From Cyanobium sp. NS01 (GTDB taxonomy: Bacteria; Cyanobacteriota; Cyanobacteriia; PCC-6307; Cyanobiaceae), in the NCBI RefSeq assembly GCF_014280235.1, contig NZ_CP047940.1:2542001-2606000 (forward strand): DNA of 64,000 bases, given 5' to 3'. Shown here in pieces: positions 51,339 to 58,326 of this stretch. Below the pieces are notes generated by a model. The model did not search any database, was not told where the DNA came from, and worked only from the letters and a program-made list of their open reading frames with translations. The first letter of the stretch is position 1; the number at the start of each line of letters is the position of its first letter. The translations under genes and the position numbers were made by a program.

Positions 51339-51523
51339 ATGGCACCGGCAGGGGCGTGCGGCAGGCGGCAGCGCAGGGCAGGATCTGTGGCCAGCAGGGG
51401 GTTCCAGCACAGGGCCGCCGGGGCAAAGGCAGAGACAGCAACCAGCCCGGTGGCAGCGACGAACACCGCTGATTCACGCCTGGCGGAGCTGCCCTGGGAG
51501 CACGCTCCAGGACCAATGATCAC
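51323..51523 (-). CDS. Possible small secreted protein
   Basis: A 66-residue minus-strand frame with a hydrophobic segment (AVFVAATGLVAVSAFAPAAL) that looks like a signal or membrane helix, followed by a Cys-rich tail (CWNPLL, LRCRLPH). Its start and end fall inside the two inverted-repeat elements, so it may be an accident of GC-rich regulatory DNA. No clear ribosome binding site. Confidence 0.25.
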   Translation of the reverse strand: MIIGPGACSQGSSARRESAVFVAATGLVAVSAFAPAALCWNPLLATDPALRCRLPHAPAGAIDHSS

Positions 51524-51535
51524 CCCAGCTGATCA
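51517..51535. promoter_or_regulatory. TGATCA-N7-TGATCA element, bicA side
   Basis: TGATCA-CCCCAGC-TGATCA, 98 bases upstream of the bicA start. It is the inverted partner of the element at 51320-51338; the two are 178 bases apart. Each copy is about 95 bases from one of the divergent start codons. Confidence 0.55.
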
Positions 51536-51632
51536 TTGCAATTCCCAGCCGTGGCGGCGCCCCGCGGCCTGAACGCCGCCGGCGCCAGCGTTTTCGCCAG
51601 TAATGTGCCGGCCACCACACTTCCCTGTAGCG

Positions 51633-53333
51633 ATGGCCACTGATACGGCTCCTCCGGGGCGCTCACCCCTGCAGCTGCTGAACCACTTCAGCGCCAACAA
51701 CATCAAGGGGGATCTGTTCGGGGGGGTCACCGCGGCGGTGATCGCCCTGCCGATGGCCCTGGCCTTCGGGGTGGCCTCCGGTGCCGGGGCTGCGGCCGGC
51801 CTCTGGGGGGCGGTGCTGGTGGGTCTGTTCGCCGCCCTGTTCGGCGGCACCCCCACCCTGATCTCCGAGCCCACCGGCCCGATGACCGTGGTGATGACCG
51901 CCGTCATCGCCAGCCTCACCGCCCAGGACCCGGAGAACGGCCTGGCGATGGCCTTCACCGTGGTGATGCTGGCCGGGGTGTTCCAGATCCTGTTCGGCCT
52001 GCTCAGGCTGGGCCGCTACGTGACCCAGATGCCCTACACGGTGATCTCGGGCTTCATGAGCGGCATCGGCCTGATCCTGATCATTCTCCAGATCGGCCCC
52101 TTCCTGGGCCAGGCCATCCCCAAGGGCGGTGTGCTCGGCACCCTCGGTGCCATCCCCTCCCTGCTGGCCGGGGCGCGCCCGGCGGAAGTCACCCTGGCTG
52201 TGGTGACCCTGGCGATCCTGTGGCTGACGCCGGCGCGGCTGAAGAAGGTGGCACCGCCCCAGCTGATCGCCCTGATCGCCGGCACCGTGCTCTCGCTCAC
52301 CCTGCTGAGCGGCGCCGATGGCTCGGCTGAAGTGGAGGGCATCCGCCGCATCGGTGCCATCGCCTCCGGCTTTCCCCGGCTGGTGATTCCCCATGTGGAA
52401 CTGCCCCAGCTGCAGCTGATGCTGATTGATGCCGCCGTGCTGGGGATGCTGGGCTGCATCGACGCCCTGCTCACCGCCGTGGTGGCCGACAGCATCACCC
52501 GCACCGAGCACAACTCCAACAAGGAGCTGATCGGCCAGGGCCTCGGCAACCTCGTCTCCGGCCTGTTCGGCGGCATCGCCGGTGCCGGCGCCACCATGGG
52601 CACCGTGGTGAACATCCAGGCCGGCGGCCGCAGTGCCCTCTCCGGCCTCAGCCGTGCCCTGATCCTGATGCTGGTGATCCTGGCCGGCAGTGGCCTCGCC
52701 GCCCAGATCCCCCAGGCCGTGCTCGCCGGCATCGCCCTCAAGGTGGGCTTTGACATCGTCGACTGGAGCTTTCTCAAGCGCGCCCACCAGATCTCGCTCA
52801 CCGGCGCGCTGATCATGTATCTGGTGATCGGCCTCACCGTGCTGGTGGACCTGATCGCGGCGGTGGGCATCGGCGTGTTCATCGCCAACATCCTCACCAT
52901 CGACAAGATGAGCGCCCTGCAGAGCCGCTCGGTCAAGTCGATCTCCACCGGTGACGGCGACCTGCTGCTCAGCCCCGAGGAGAAGCTGCTGCTGGATCAG
53001 GGCAAGGGCCAGGTGCTGCTGTTCCAGCTCACCGGCGCCATGATCTTTGGTGTGGCCAAGGCGATCGGCCGCGAACACAACGCCATCGGCGAGTGCAAGG
53101 CGGTGGTGTTTGATCTCACCGAGGTGTCCCACCTCGGGGTGACCTCCGCCCTGGCGGTGGAGAACGCCGTGGAGGAGGCGATCGAGAAGGGCCGCGAGGT
53201 GTTCGTGGTGGGGGCCAGCGGCACCACCCGCCAGCGGCTCGAGAAGCTCGGCCTCTACGCCAAGTTGCCGCCTGAGCGCACCGCCATCAGCCGCCAGGTC
53301 GCCCTGCAGCAGGCCGTGGGCGCGCTTGCCTGA
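51633..53333 (+). CDS. bicA: SulP-family Na+-dependent bicarbonate transporter (BicA type)
   Basis: A 566-residue SulP/SLC26 transporter. It opens LNHFSANNIKGDLFGGVTAA followed by VIALPMALAFGVASGAGAAA, has GGTPTLISEPTGPMTVVMTA, ADSITRTEHNSNKELIGQGL, GIAGAGATMGTVVNIQAGG and RSALSGLSRALILM, and a C-terminal STAS domain from about residue 440 (VLLFQLTGAMIFGVAKAIGR, VVFDLTEVSHLGVTSALAVE). These match BicA, the low-affinity high-flux HCO3- uptake system of the CO2-concentrating mechanism in the plasma membrane. The assignment over a generic sulfate permease rests on the cyanobacterial context and divergence from a CPA2 antiporter. The start is ATG 51633. Confidence 0.88.
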   Translation: MATDTAPPGRSPLQLLNHFSANNIKGDLFGGVTAAVIALPMALAFGVASGAGAAAGLWGAVLVGLFAALFGGTPTLISEPTGPMTVVMTAVIASLTAQDPENGLAMAFTVVMLAGVFQILFGLLRLGRYVTQMPYTVISGFMSGIGLILIILQIGPFLGQAIPKGGVLGTLGAIPSLLAGARPAEVTLAVVTLAILWLTPARLKKVAPPQLIALIAGTVLSLTLLSGADGSAEVEGIRRIGAIASGFPRLVIPHVELPQLQLMLIDAAVLGMLGCIDALLTAVVADSITRTEHNSNKELIGQGLGNLVSGLFGGIAGAGATMGTVVNIQAGGRSALSGLSRALILMLVILAGSGLAAQIPQAVLAGIALKVGFDIVDWSFLKRAHQISLTGALIMYLVIGLTVLVDLIAAVGIGVFIANILTIDKMSALQSRSVKSISTGDGDLLLSPEEKLLLDQGKGQVLLFQLTGAMIFGVAKAIGREHNAIGECKAVVFDLTEVSHLGVTSALAVENAVEEAIEKGREVFVVGASGTTRQRLEKLGLYAKLPPERTAISRQVALQQAVGALA

Positions 53334-53382
53334 GGCTTGCCTGAGCGCCGGCTCGTCGCCCGCCACGCCGAAAGCCCAGCCA

Positions 53383-54048
53383 TCAGTCGCCCCAGCGGCG
53401 CAGCAGGTTGGTGTAGCTGCGGCTGATCAGGTCAAACACCTCGCCATGGCTCTGGCTGGCGAACAGAGCCCGGCGGGCGGTGTCGAGCTCGAACAGCAGC
53501 TCGCGCTGATCGGCCTGGCGCACCCGGCTCTGGATCCAGCCCACGGCCACCAGCCGCTCCCCCGCCAGCACTGGCTCCACCCGGTGCAACAGGGTGCTGG
53601 GGTAGACGATGGCGTGGCCGGCCCGCAGCCGCATCGCCTCCTCCGCACCGGGCGATTCCAGCACCAGGGCGCCGCCCTCATAGGCCCCGGGCTCACTCAG
53701 AAACAGGGTGAAGGAGAGGTCGCTGCGGCCCTCCTTCATGTAGGCGTTGTCCACGTGGCGGCCGTAACCCTCGCCCACGCCGCAGCGGCTGAACAGCACC
53801 CCGTGCACCCGCACGGGCAGGGCAGCCGCAGCCACGAGCGGATGGGCCAGCAGGGCCTGGCGCACCTGCTGGCTGAGGCGGCTGTGCAGTGGTGAGTCCG
53901 GATCGAGCTGTCGGTTGTGTTTCACGGTGCGGGCGTGCCAACCGGCGGTGTCGGCCCCAGGCCTCCAGACGGCTGACTCGACCCGCAGGGCCTCGCCCAT
54001 GGCGGCCGCCTGCTCCGGAGACAGCAGGGGCTCGATCGCAAAGCGCAT
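53383..54048 (-). CDS. PKHD-type Fe(II)/2-oxoglutarate hydroxylase (PiuC-like)
   Basis: A 221-residue Fe(II)/2OG oxygenase of the PKHD group. It opens MRFAIEPLLSPEQAAAMGEA, has GYGRHVDNAYM with the H-x-D, DLSFTLFLSEPGAYEGGALV, the distal His in YPSTLLHRVEPVLAGERLVA, and the family ending RSYTNLLRRWGD. In proteobacteria PiuC is tied to iron uptake; that role here is an inference. I chose ATG 54048. It is divergent from the small lipoprotein gene with 91 bases between them. Confidence 0.9.
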   Translation of the reverse strand: MRFAIEPLLSPEQAAAMGEALRVESAVWRPGADTAGWHARTVKHNRQLDPDSPLHSRLSQQVRQALLAHPLVAAAALPVRVHGVLFSRCGVGEGYGRHVDNAYMKEGRSDLSFTLFLSEPGAYEGGALVLESPGAEEAMRLRAGHAIVYPSTLLHRVEPVLAGERLVAVGWIQSRVRQADQRELLFELDTARRALFASQSHGEVFDLISRSYTNLLRRWGD

Positions 54049-54139
54049 GGGGTGACCAAAAGCACGCCGAACGGTGACGCCTTGGCCCAATCCTCCGCCG
54101 TCACCAGCACCATGATCACTGAATACGAATACCCCTCCC

Positions 54140-54379
54140 ATGGCCCGCTCCAGCCTCGCCCTCTTCCTCGCCACGGCAGGCCTGGTGGCTGGCAGCCTGG
54201 GCTGCGGCCGCCAGCCCGAACCCATGGAAGGGGGCGAAAGCGGCGAGGGCAGCGAAGGCAGACCCGAACTCACCAGTCCAAGCGGCACCACCCTGCCGAA
54301 AGACAACCGAGCCGGGGAGGACGGGGCGGCTGGTGAAACCGACGAAGGTGGTGAGGGCGGCGAAGCAGGCGAGGGCTGA
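54140..54379 (+). CDS. Small acidic lipoprotein
   Basis: A 79-residue protein: a signal with an approximate lipobox (LVAGSLGC, Cys at residue 22) is followed by a highly acidic, Gly/Glu-rich tail (GGESGEGSEGRPELTSPSGT). Such tails may bind cations. It is divergent from the PKHD hydroxylase, so the two may share regulation. No domain is recognised. Confidence 0.65.
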   Translation: MARSSLALFLATAGLVAGSLGCGRQPEPMEGGESGEGSEGRPELTSPSGTTLPKDNRAGEDGAAGETDEGGEGGEAGEG

Positions 54380-54404
54380 GCAGGCTCAGCAGCCCAGGCC
54401 ACCC

Positions 54405-54671
54405 TCAGGCCCGCTGGCCATGCAGGCCATCGCTCCAGCCCTGACAGCGGCGGGTGAGGTGCTCGCCGTGGGCGATCAGACCCCGGTGCAGCTGGCAGGT
54501 GAGCAGGGGGATGGCATCCGCAGCGGCCTGGTGCCGAAAGAAGCGGCAGGTGAGACACACCTGGCGGCTGCGGCTGGCCAGCAGCACGGGCTGCGTCAGA
54601 TAGGGCCAGTTGCGAAAGGCCTCTGGGCCAGCCTGGCCTGCGAGCGGGAAGAGCGAAGGGGAGGCGACCAT
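54405..54671 (-). CDS. Small Cys-containing conserved hypothetical protein
   Basis: An 88-residue protein from ATG 54671 (MVASPSLFPLAGQAGPEAFR). The core is RSRQVCLTCRFFRHQAAADA then IPLLTCQLHRGLIAHGEHLT and RRCQGWSDG; four Cys and two His positions suggest a metal site. I recall a similar CLTCRFFR...CQLHQGLIPHGEHL family in picocyanobacteria but cannot confirm it. It converges with the lipoprotein gene. A longer frame runs upstream to 54959, where the sequence looks degraded. Confidence 0.6.
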   Translation of the reverse strand: MVASPSLFPLAGQAGPEAFRNWPYLTQPVLLASRSRQVCLTCRFFRHQAAADAIPLLTCQLHRGLIAHGEHLTRRCQGWSDGLHGQRA

Positions 54672-55056
54672 GGCAGCACGGATGAAGTACATCTGTACTA
54701 GCAGAAAAAGGCTCCGCCGAAACACACGGCCGTCACCCCCTCGGCGGTGATCTCCAGGGTCCAGTCCTGGACGTCGAACGGTGTGCTGCAGAAGGTCTAG
54801 GGCGTAAGCACCCCCACCACAGGCGGGGTCTGGGGCGAGCGAGCCGAGGGCACGTAAGGCCTGAACGCTCCATTCTCGGAGGCTCTCCACCAGATCAGCC
54901 TTGACGCTTTCGGCCTGGCGCTCGACCTTGCGCAGGACTTTCCCGGAAAGGGGAACCAATGAGCCTGCCAGTGCTCACGTCATCGTCCCAAGGGAGCAGT
55001 GGCGCCATCACTGAGGGCCTCCGGAACGTTCCCAGCACCAAACGGAGCCGTGCTGA
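54672..55056 (-). pseudogene. Possible broken gene upstream of the small Cys protein
   Basis: Two minus-strand frames carry protein-like pieces: one gives RKVERQAESVKADLVESLRE then WSVQALRALGSLAPDPACGG; the other gives FDVQDWTLEITAEGVTAVCF then GGAFFC before a stop. This could be a frameshifted, decayed gene. I cannot name a family. Confidence 0.3.
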
Positions 55057-55470
55057 TCAGTCCACGGCTCGTACGTGGGATCCATAGCCCGTCAGAGCCC
55101 GATCGGCGCTCAGCAGCTGCAGGCCTTCCACCTGGGCCTGCACCACCAGCAGGCGGTCGAACGGATCGCGGTGGATCCAAGGGAGGTGCTGCACCGCCAG
55201 CACGTGCTCAGGGCGCACCGGGAGTTCGCGGAATCCCTGCCCCAGCAGACCCAGCCGCAAGGCGGCAGCCTCCACCTGGAAATCGGCTCGCCCGAGGGAC
55301 GACTTGATGGCCACTTCCCACAGGCTCACCACGCTGAGCAGCAGCGGCTGGGCCGGATCGGCCAGCAGGTCGGCGGCTGTGGCCGGCAGCCGCTTGGGGT
55401 CGATGGCCCACCACAGCAGCAGCTGGGTGTCCAGGAGCAGGGGCTGGGGCTGGGTTTCGGTGGAGACCAT
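55057..55470 (-). CDS. PIN domain RNase toxin (VapC-like)
   Basis: A 137-residue PIN domain. Acidic residues are LLLDTQLLLWWAID, SLWEVAIKSSLGRADF and IHRDPFDRLLVVQA then LSADRALTGYG. PIN toxins cleave RNA, often tRNA or rRNA. The upstream gene on the same strand encodes a Phd-type antitoxin, ending 10 bases before the toxin start, so this is a type II toxin-antitoxin module. Confidence 0.88.
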   Translation of the reverse strand: MVSTETQPQPLLLDTQLLLWWAIDPKRLPATAADLLADPAQPLLLSVVSLWEVAIKSSLGRADFQVEAAALRLGLLGQGFRELPVRPEHVLAVQHLPWIHRDPFDRLLVVQAQVEGLQLLSADRALTGYGSHVRAVD

Positions 55471-55480
55471 GGCTGCAGGC

Positions 55481-55708
55481 TCAGCCGAACAGCGTGTCGA
55501 TCTCGCTGGCGAAGTCGGTCTTCAGATCGGCACGTGCCACCGCAGAACCCCGTAGAAATCCGCCGCGCCTGGCTTCAGGAGCGGCTTGCACCGGCACCAG
55601 GCGAACGAGGGGGCGGCCGGCTTTGGCGATCACCACCTCCTCCCCTTCAAGGGCCTGGGCCACGTAGCGGGAGAGGTGGGTTTTGGCGTCGTGGAGGTTG
55701 ACCTGCAT
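55481..55708 (-). CDS. Phd/YefM-type antitoxin
   Basis: A 75-residue antitoxin from ATG 55708 (MQVNLHDAKTHLSRYVAQAL). The Phd/YefM N-terminal domain is clear: LHDAKTHLSRYVAQALEGEE then VVIAKAGRPLVRLVPV; the short C-terminal tail is the toxin-binding region. Antitoxins of this family also bind their own promoter. It precedes the PIN toxin. Confidence 0.85.
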   Translation of the reverse strand: MQVNLHDAKTHLSRYVAQALEGEEVVIAKAGRPLVRLVPVQAAPEARRGGFLRGSAVARADLKTDFASEIDTLFG

Positions 55709-55836
55709 GGCCGAGGCCTGGTTTCGAGTCAGCTTAGTCCATAAGTGGCTAAGTCGAGCGCAGCGGCAGGACTGAGCGGCACGCGGGAACAACCCGATGG
55801 CCAACAGCCCCTAGGGTTCACAGCAGCTGCCTTGCT

Positions 55837-56355
55837 GTGTTGTCGGTTCCCTCCTCCCCTACCCTGCGCTGGCTGACGGCGGCCCTGCTGTTCGTGGCGG
55901 CGGGACTGGCCCTGGCGCTGCAGTTTGTTTCGGCCACCCTGCTCACGATCGTGATCGGCGGCGTCGCCGTGGCGGCGGGGATCTCCCAGGCGCTGCGCCT
56001 CACCGGTGCCACCGACTGGAGCGGCAGGATCTTTCGCCTGCTGTCGGCGCTGCTCTATGTGGGGGGCGGGCTCTGGATCCTGGTGTTTCCCCTGGCCGGC
56101 GAGGTGAGCCTCACGCTGTTCCTGGGCTTCCTGCTGGCCTTCCAGGGGGTCATGGAGCTGGCTGGCGCCGCCGCAGCCCAGGGCCCCGCCAGGGCGCTGG
56201 TGCTGCTTGATGGCATCGTCACCACCGTGCTCGGCGGACTGCTGGTGGCCGAATGGCCCAGCGACAGCGTCTGGGCGATCGGCACCCTGCTGGGCGTCGG
56301 GCTGGGCATCTCGGCCATCAACCTGCTGACGAGCCCCAGGCCCGAGCCCGGCTGA
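55837..56355 (+). CDS. HdeD-family acid-resistance-like membrane protein (DUF308)
   Basis: A 172-residue membrane protein of the HdeD/DUF308 family, with six predicted helices as three repeated pairs: LTAALLFVAAGLALALQFVS, LLTIVIGGVAVAAGISQALR, LLSALLYVGGGLWILVFPLA, LFLGFLLAFQGVMELAGAAA, GIVTTVLGGLLVAEWPSD and LLGVGLGISAINLLTSP. The start is GTG or the next TTG. Cyanobacterial copies are common but of unknown role. It is convergent with the nucleotidyltransferase relic, 3 bases away. Confidence 0.88.
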   Translation: MLSVPSSPTLRWLTAALLFVAAGLALALQFVSATLLTIVIGGVAVAAGISQALRLTGATDWSGRIFRLLSALLYVGGGLWILVFPLAGEVSLTLFLGFLLAFQGVMELAGAAAAQGPARALVLLDGIVTTVLGGLLVAEWPSDSVWAIGTLLGVGLGISAINLLTSPRPEPG

Positions 56356-56357
56356 GC

Positions 56358-56544
56358 TCACGCTGCATAGATCAATTGCTTGGAGACCTCGATATCGGCC
56401 CGCACGTAGGGATTACACACAGCGTCCGCCATCACCAGATCCACCGGCTGGCCGGTGATGATCGAGATGCATGCGCAGCACCTTGTGCTGCCGGCAGGCG
56501 TCAGCAATGGCGTCCAGCTGGGGTTTAGCCAGTTCGAGACTCAC
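56358..56544 (-). pseudogene. Relic of an MNT-type nucleotidyltransferase
   Basis: Minus strand from GTG 56544: MSLELAKPQLDAIADACRQH then KVLRMHL, which matches the start of minimal nucleotidyltransferases just before the GS motif. After a frame change the sequence resumes as ISIITGQPVDLVMADAVCNP and YVRADIEVSKQLIYAA to a stop. The catalytic GSxxR...DxD middle is missing, so it is dead. It lies between HdeD and the IS3 relic. Confidence 0.6.
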
Positions 56545-56659
56545 AGGGGCCAGTCCAATCTGCCCACTATCGGCGGCACTGTGGGGTTCCCCCGGTTTCA
56601 AGGACAATTCGGTAAGGGTCACGCCATCACCATCAGACTGGCCATCGATGACCAATCCA

Positions 56660-57773
56660 GCCAGAACCAGACGCCGGTTTACGGCGCAACAGAAGGCTGA
56701 GGCCGTGGAACTCTGCCTGCGGGTGAGCCTTTCCTGCAACACCGTCGCCGAGCGGCTCGGCCTTCCCTCCAGCAGCCTGGCCCGCTGGGTGCGCCAGGCC
56801 CGCATTGATCGGGGCCAGGCCGGTACCCGTGACCAGGGCCTGCTCACCAGCGAGGAGCGCACCGAGCTCAGCCGACTCTGCAAGGAGAACCGCGAGCTGA
56901 GGAGAGAGAAGGATTGTTTCAGGCTGGCGGCAGCGCACCTGCCATAGCCCTCAGGGCTTCCGCGAAGCGGTCGAGCAACTGCCCCGAAAGGTTTCGACTG
57001 ACCTATGAACTCATGGCTCGGCAGTCCGTTTCCTTGTGCCGGCAGCTGGGAGTGGCCCGTAGCGGGTTCTACGCCTGGCGGCAGCGGCAGAACGTGCCGG
57101 GAAAGCGGGGGCCGAGAACGCCGTAATCACCGCTGAGATCGAGGCGGTGTTCCAGGAGCACCGCGGCTTCCACGGCTCTTCTGGGATCCACCAGGAGCTG
57201 CGGGCCTCTGGGCACCACATCAGGCTGGCGGTATCTGGCCGTGTCGCACCGAGAGGTGCGCTTAGCAGAGTGGATCGATCTGTTCAGTCGACGAGTCGTT
57301 GGCTGGAAGTTGGATCACCGCATGGATGCCGCCTTGGTGGTCGAGGCCCTTAACCGGGCGCCCGACCTCCGCCGGGTGGAGCCGGAGGCGTTGCTCCTCC
57401 ACACGGATCAGGGCAGCCCAGTACCGGGCTACCGACTACCGGGATCTGCCGGGGAAGCACGAGAGTGTCTGCAGCACGTCCGCCAAGGGCTGCTGTTGGG
57501 ACAACGCCGTGGTGGAGAGTTTTTTCTCCACCCTGTAGCCGAAGGCTTCCGCGAAGCAGTGACTCGAACTCGTCCTGGATGACAACAGGGAAAGCCTGAT
57601 CTTGCCCCAGCGGCTGCAGCGCGATCTGGCCTTCTGGATCGATGGGTATTACAACCGCGAGCGTCACTATTCAACGATCGGTTACATCAGCCCGATCGAC
57701 TACGAACAGCGATGCATCGCTGCTCGTACACTCACTCCAGTGACCCCCTGATCGGTGTCCACGAAATCGGGGG
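56660..57773 (+). mobile_element. IS3-family insertion sequence relic
   Basis: OrfA remnant at about 56669-56947: RRRFTAQQKAEAVELCLRVS, NTVAERLGLPSSSLARWVRQ and KENRELRREKDCFRLAAAHL before a premature stop. OrfB then appears in pieces: SVSLCRQLGVARSGFYAWRQ, ITAEIEAVFQEHRGFHGSSG, REVRLAEWIDLFSRRVVGWK, LLLHTDQGSPV, SFFSTL and finally LAFWIDGYYNRERHYSTIGY up to a stop at 57748-57750. At least four frame changes and an internal deletion are visible. A right end GTGTCCACGAAATCGGGGG follows; no matching left end is seen. Confidence 0.85.
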
Positions 57774-58258
57774 AAGCCCAGAGTTCAGGGTGATCGATCA
57801 CGACCACCTTTCCCTCTACATGGACATCCGATCAGCTGAGACTTTTTTATGAGCCATTCCAGCTCGATTAGGGGCCTGTGACTTTGCTTGAACAGCTCCT
57901 CCGCCTAGGCCTGACTAGCCACTTGGGCCTTGCTCTTGTTGTCTCGGGTGAACAGATCGCTTGCACCATCCAGCATCTGCTTCTTTCACCGGTTCATCTC
58001 ACTGCGTGAATGGCTGGCTCGGCGGTGATCTTCTCATTCATCTTGCGGCCACTGATCGCCTCCATGGCGAGCCTGGTCATGAACTCATGGCTACAGGTAC
58101 GGCGCTTGCTCAACTCCTTCAGAGAAGCCGTCGCTGGATCTCACGGGATAGGCCACGGCCGCAGCGATCCAGATGGCAAGGTAAAGGCCAAGGCTGCCAT
58201 TCATGACGGCAGGGGAAACCAACGCCGCTTCCAGGTGATGGTGGCCTGAATCGTTCAC
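57774..58258. other. Degenerate intergenic stretch
   Basis: There are 485 bases without a supportable gene. Codons are interrupted in every frame; the best piece (minus strand SLGLYLAIWIAAAVAYPVRS) is a short hydrophobic fragment. It reads like decayed mobile DNA. Confidence 0.4.
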
Positions 58259-58288
58259 AAAAAACCCCTCCACCGCATGGTGGAGGGG
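58259..58288 (-). terminator. Rho-independent terminator of the Gly-rich gene
   Basis: CCCCTCCACC-ATGC-GGTGGAGGGG on the minus strand, a 10-bp GC stem with a 4-base loop, is followed by six T. It lies 38 bases after the stop of the Gly-rich protein, so it terminates that transcript. Confidence 0.9.
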
Positions 58289-58326
58289 AAGAAGCGCGGG
58301 CAACTAGCGCGCCACGTCAGCAGGGA

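Noticed and set aside
51663-53366. A 567-codon minus-strand frame opposite bicA
   Set aside because: Antisense shadow; the composition (Gly/His/Gln/Asp) is that of reversed membrane-protein codons.
57960-58249. Short plus- and minus-strand frames before the terminator
   Set aside because: No start with a ribosome binding site and no recognisable family; they read as decayed DNA.
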